Below, piece after piece: positions 61,847-64,000 of a stretch of DNA of 64,000 nt. A model generated the notes under the pieces. The model saw only the letters and a program-made list of their open reading frames with translations. It was not told where the DNA came from and searched no databases. The stretch is from positions 186,001-250,000 of the forward strand of contig NZ_JACYUD010000007.1 of assembly GCF_014841565.1 (NCBI RefSeq), written 5' to 3'. Source of the stretch: Rhizobium sp. CFBP 8762. GTDB taxonomy: Bacteria; Pseudomonadota; Alphaproteobacteria; Rhizobiales; Rhizobiaceae. The stretch's first letter is position 1; each line of letters begins with the position of its first letter. Position numbers and translations under genes: made by a program.

Positions 61847-62956
61847 CTATTTGGAACCCGCAAGCACGAACTTGTCGCCTTCCACCCGGTAAAGGTAGGA
61901 GGGTGCGACCTTCAGTTCACCCACGTCATCAAATTCCAGCGTGCCGATGGCCGTATCGGCCTTCACGGCGTGCAGCGCGTCGTTCATGTCTTCGCGCGTC
62001 AGGTCCTTTGTGGATTTCAGGACCGATTCCAGCAACTGGCCCTGAACATAACCATAGATGGAATAGGGGCCGGGTTCCTGACCGTATTTGTCCTTGTAAG
62101 CTTTCGCAAATTCGGCAATGGCAGGCGACGCGTCGGTTGGCGGTGCCTGAATGGCAACCAGCGTACCCTGCACATTGGCCTCACCGGCCTGCGCGATGAG
62201 ATCGGGCGTATAGCCACCGTCGGGAATGAGAAGCGTTGCTTTCACGCCTTGTTCGTGCAGTTGCTTGGCAAACAGGGCGAGCTGAGGCATGACAGCGCCG
62301 AGATAGATGACATCCGGATTCTTCGTCTTGACCTGTGCCAGCACAGCGGAGAAATCCACGTCTGTGGGCGATACCGAAAGCGTATCAAGAACCTTGCCGC
62401 CACCTTCGGTGAAATTCTTGCCGAAGATCTCTGAAATGCCCTGACCGAAAACCTGCTTGTCGTTGACGATGACAGCAGTTTTGGCAGACAGTTTCTGCAA
62501 GGCGTATTCTGCGGGTAGCAATGCACCGGCAAAATCGTTGGCAACCGGACGCACCATGAATTTGTAGCCCTGCTGCGTGAGCGAAGGGTTCGATCCAAAG
62601 GTCATGGTCGGAAACGAGCAATCCTCATAGATGGGCAGCGTCGACTGGGCCACACCGGAATTGAAATTGACGATACCGAGCAGTACGTCGTCATTGTCAC
62701 AGAATTTCTGCGCCACAAGCGTGCCCTGGCGCGGGTCGGCCTGGTCATCCTCCTGCTGGATTTTCACGGTCACGCCGTTGACACCGCCAGCGGCATTCAG
62801 CTTGTCGATATAGAGCTTGAAACCGTTGTGCCAGGTTGTCCCGAAAAACGCCTGAGGGCCTGAAATCGGCCCTGCCAGACCAATGGTGATATCTCTGGCC
62901 GCAGCCGGTGCGGCAATAACTGCTGCGCCCAGCGCCAGCGATGCGATGAACTTCAT
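61847..62956 (-). CDS. Branched-chain-type ABC solute-binding protein
   Basis: The 369-residue protein has a signal peptide (MKFIASLALGAAVIAAPAAARD) and a type I periplasmic fold: ITIGLAGPISGPQAFFGTTWHNGFKLYIDKLNAAGGVNG, DDQADPRQGTLVAQKFCDNDDVLLGIVNFNSGVAQSTLPIYED and DAQ-like KTKNPDVIYLGAVMPQLALFAKQLHEQG. Two Cys (about residues 86 and 113) match the conserved disulfide of LivJ/K. Members bind amino acids, amides, urea or aromatic acids; the FAD amine oxidase in the operon suggests an amine or amino acid. Confidence 0.92.
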   Translation of the reverse strand: MKFIASLALGAAVIAAPAAARDITIGLAGPISGPQAFFGTTWHNGFKLYIDKLNAAGGVNGVTVKIQQEDDQADPRQGTLVAQKFCDNDDVLLGIVNFNSGVAQSTLPIYEDCSFPTMTFGSNPSLTQQGYKFMVRPVANDFAGALLPAEYALQKLSAKTAVIVNDKQVFGQGISEIFGKNFTEGGGKVLDTLSVSPTDVDFSAVLAQVKTKNPDVIYLGAVMPQLALFAKQLHEQGVKATLLIPDGGYTPDLIAQAGEANVQGTLVAIQAPPTDASPAIAEFAKAYKDKYGQEPGPYSIYGYVQGQLLESVLKSTKDLTREDMNDALHAVKADTAIGTLEFDDVGELKVAPSYLYRVEGDKFVLAGSK

Positions 62957-63050
62957 TGTGTTCCCCTTTTCTATCCAATCGCGGTCGGTAGGCCGTTCCG
63001 GTCTCTTGCCGATGACCCATGGAACCAGACAAAGACAAGGCTGTCAAGAA

Positions 63051-63062
63051 AGTGTCGACACT
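63051..63062. promoter_or_regulatory. Palindromic GntR site before the liv-type operon
   Basis: AGTGTCGACACT is a perfect 12-bp palindrome 94 bp upstream of the binding-protein start. Its core TGTCGACA recurs 31 bp upstream of the GntR regulator's start (63959-63966), as expected for one repressor controlling both. Confidence 0.55.
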
Positions 63063-63160
63063 ATTGCGTTCAATTTATCGATGGCGTAATCAAAACCATG
63101 CTGCTGTGCGGCAGACGGCCGATTGCGGGCGCGACCAGCGGGCTTGCGGGGGTTCCAGAA

Positions 63161-63928
63161 TCAGACAGCGCGCCGTCTGGCGCGCTTGGTATCGGCCACC
63201 GGAGGCGAATAAACCTTCAGCAGCGCGTCTTTAAGCGCCTGCTGCGTAGCGGAGACTGTCAACTCAATATGCTGACGCAACAAACGCATTCCACCCTCCG
63301 CGTCACGAGCGATCGCCGCATCGACGATGGCCGAATGCGAGGCCACCTGACTGAGATCGTGACTGCGGTGCTCGATTTGTATGCGCCGGATGAACCGGAT
63401 TCGGGCATTAATGGCCGCCAGTTGATTAATAAGCTCCGGATTGCCCGAAAGTTCGGCAATCAGCAGGTGAAATCCTTCGTCTTCGGCCAGAATTGTATCG
63501 GCAGGCTGCTCGCGATAGCCATCGACGATGGCGCTCCAGTAGAGCCTGAGGCGCTCGATCTGGTCGTCCTCCGCGCGCTCGCACATCAGGCGAAAGGCAG
63601 CGCATTCGATGATCGACCGCAGTTCATACAGATCGATCAACCCTTCTGTGCTGAGACTGCGAACGAAAAAACCACGGTTTGGCGTCAGCGAAACGAACCC
63701 TTCGGATGCAAGCCGGTTCAAGGCTTCGCGAATCGGCGTTCGGGAAACACCGAAGGTTTTCGCCAGTTGAACCTCGTTGATTCGCTCCTCCGGCTTCAAT
63801 TTGAACTCAACCAGAAGCTTGCGAATCGTATTGTACGCGCGTTCGCTGCTATCGGCAGAGCGACGGGTTTCGGTATCGCCGTCTGTTGGGGCGTCGTCAG
63901 TGGCGGTAAAAAAGCTTTGTTCGTTCAT
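63161..63928 (-). CDS. GntR-family regulator, FCD type, of the liv-type operon
   Basis: The start is taken at ATG 63928 (MNEQSFFTATDDAP), giving 255 residues, because the palindromic operator lies just upstream; an in-frame ATG at 63979 would place that operator inside the gene. It has the winged helix RAYNTIRKLLVEFKLKPEERINEVQLAKTFGVSRTPIREALNRLASEGFVSLTPNRGFFV and an FCD ligand domain (EDEGFHLLIAELSGN, HSAIVDAAIARDAEGG). It probably represses the liv-type operon in the absence of the imported compound. Same strand, 204 bp before the binding-protein gene. Confidence 0.88.
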   Translation of the reverse strand: MNEQSFFTATDDAPTDGDTETRRSADSSERAYNTIRKLLVEFKLKPEERINEVQLAKTFGVSRTPIREALNRLASEGFVSLTPNRGFFVRSLSTEGLIDLYELRSIIECAAFRLMCERAEDDQIERLRLYWSAIVDGYREQPADTILAEDEGFHLLIAELSGNPELINQLAAINARIRFIRRIQIEHRSHDLSQVASHSAIVDAAIARDAEGGMRLLRQHIELTVSATQQALKDALLKVYSPPVADTKRARRRAV

Positions 63929-63958
63929 GGCAGACCCGTCCGGCGCATCGACGTGTAT

Positions 63959-63966
63959 TGTCGACA
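63959..63966. promoter_or_regulatory. Second TGTCGACA site, before the GntR gene
   Basis: TGTCGACA (in context TTGTCGACAC) lies 31 bp upstream of the chosen GntR start and matches the core of the palindrome at 63051-63062, suggesting autoregulation. The octamer also occurs inside two coding regions in the window, so it is not specific by itself. Confidence 0.45.
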
Positions 63967-64000
63967 CCTGTTTGTGCATCCTTGTTTACGAAGTTGAGCG

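Noticed and set aside
1-64000. tRNA, rRNA, CRISPR, IS elements, prophage or integrase genes
   Set aside because: I looked through the larger intergenic gaps and gene translations and saw no cloverleaf, repeat-spacer pattern, transposase or integrase motif.

Overview
The window is a stretch of ordinary-looking chromosome or megaplasmid from an alphaproteobacterium, most likely a member of the Rhizobiales (Rhizobium/Agrobacterium/Ochrobactrum-like). This rests on the density of uptake systems (three polar amino-acid ABC systems, one ribose-type ABC, one taurine-type ABC, one branched-chain-type ABC, a TRAP system and an MHS-type MFS permease), each paired with a local GntR, LysR, Lrp, AraC or RpiR regulator, on high G+C codon use with long antisense shadow frames, and on rhizobial-style proteins (AapJQM-like transporter, ornithine cyclodeaminases, RES/Xre toxin-antitoxin pair). 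No rRNA, tRNA, CRISPR array, insertion sequence or phage gene was recognised.

Layout: 1-3210 is the end of an AapJQM-like amino-acid ABC operon (minus strand; last permease cut by the window edge) with a divergent LysR regulator. 4287-13437 holds two acid-sugar modules: a GntR regulator divergent from an enolase-superfamily enzyme, then a second GntR divergent from a galactonate dehydratase / TRAP transporter / gluconate 5-dehydrogenase-like / idonate 5-dehydrogenase-like operon. 13778-17032 is a Tat-exported TRAP-type binding protein directly followed by a chemoreceptor. 17082-19138 has a GlxA-type AraC regulator and a Xre-RES toxin-antitoxin pair. 19161-25608 is an Lrp-controlled amino-acid ABC operon ending in a RocB-like M20 peptidase and an ornithine cyclodeaminase. 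25667-32677 is a housekeeping stretch: small basic protein, glutamine-dependent NAD synthetase, PhnA-like protein, L,D-transpeptidase, a secreted protein of unknown function and a GAF-PAS-GGDEF-EAL protein.

32926-45013 is a divergent carbohydrate locus: two SDRs, FGGY kinase and ribose-type ABC transporter on the minus strand; cupin-type phosphoglucose isomerase, KDPG-type aldolase, shikimate-dehydrogenase-like protein, 2-hydroxyacid dehydrogenase, UlaG-like metallo-hydrolase and RpiR regulator on the plus strand. The enzyme combination does not match any pathway I can name and is the best candidate in the window for an undescribed catabolic route. 45046-53834 is a second arginine/ornithine/citrulline region (MFS permease, second ornithine cyclodeaminase, CtlX-like hydrolase, ureohydrolase with an altered metal site, amino-acid ABC transporter, LysR). 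54034-63928 holds tauABC, a DadA/PuuB-like FAD oxidoreductase and a complete liv-type ABC operon under a GntR regulator with two matching palindromic sites.

Recurrent themes: perfect or near-perfect stem-loops sit just downstream of the solute-binding-protein gene in five separate transport operons, which probably sets binding protein to permease stoichiometry; and nitrogen-rich compounds (arginine, ornithine, citrulline, taurine, amines) plus acid sugars are the main predicted substrates, as expected for a soil or root-associated scavenger. All names come from reading translated sequence by eye; no database search was run.
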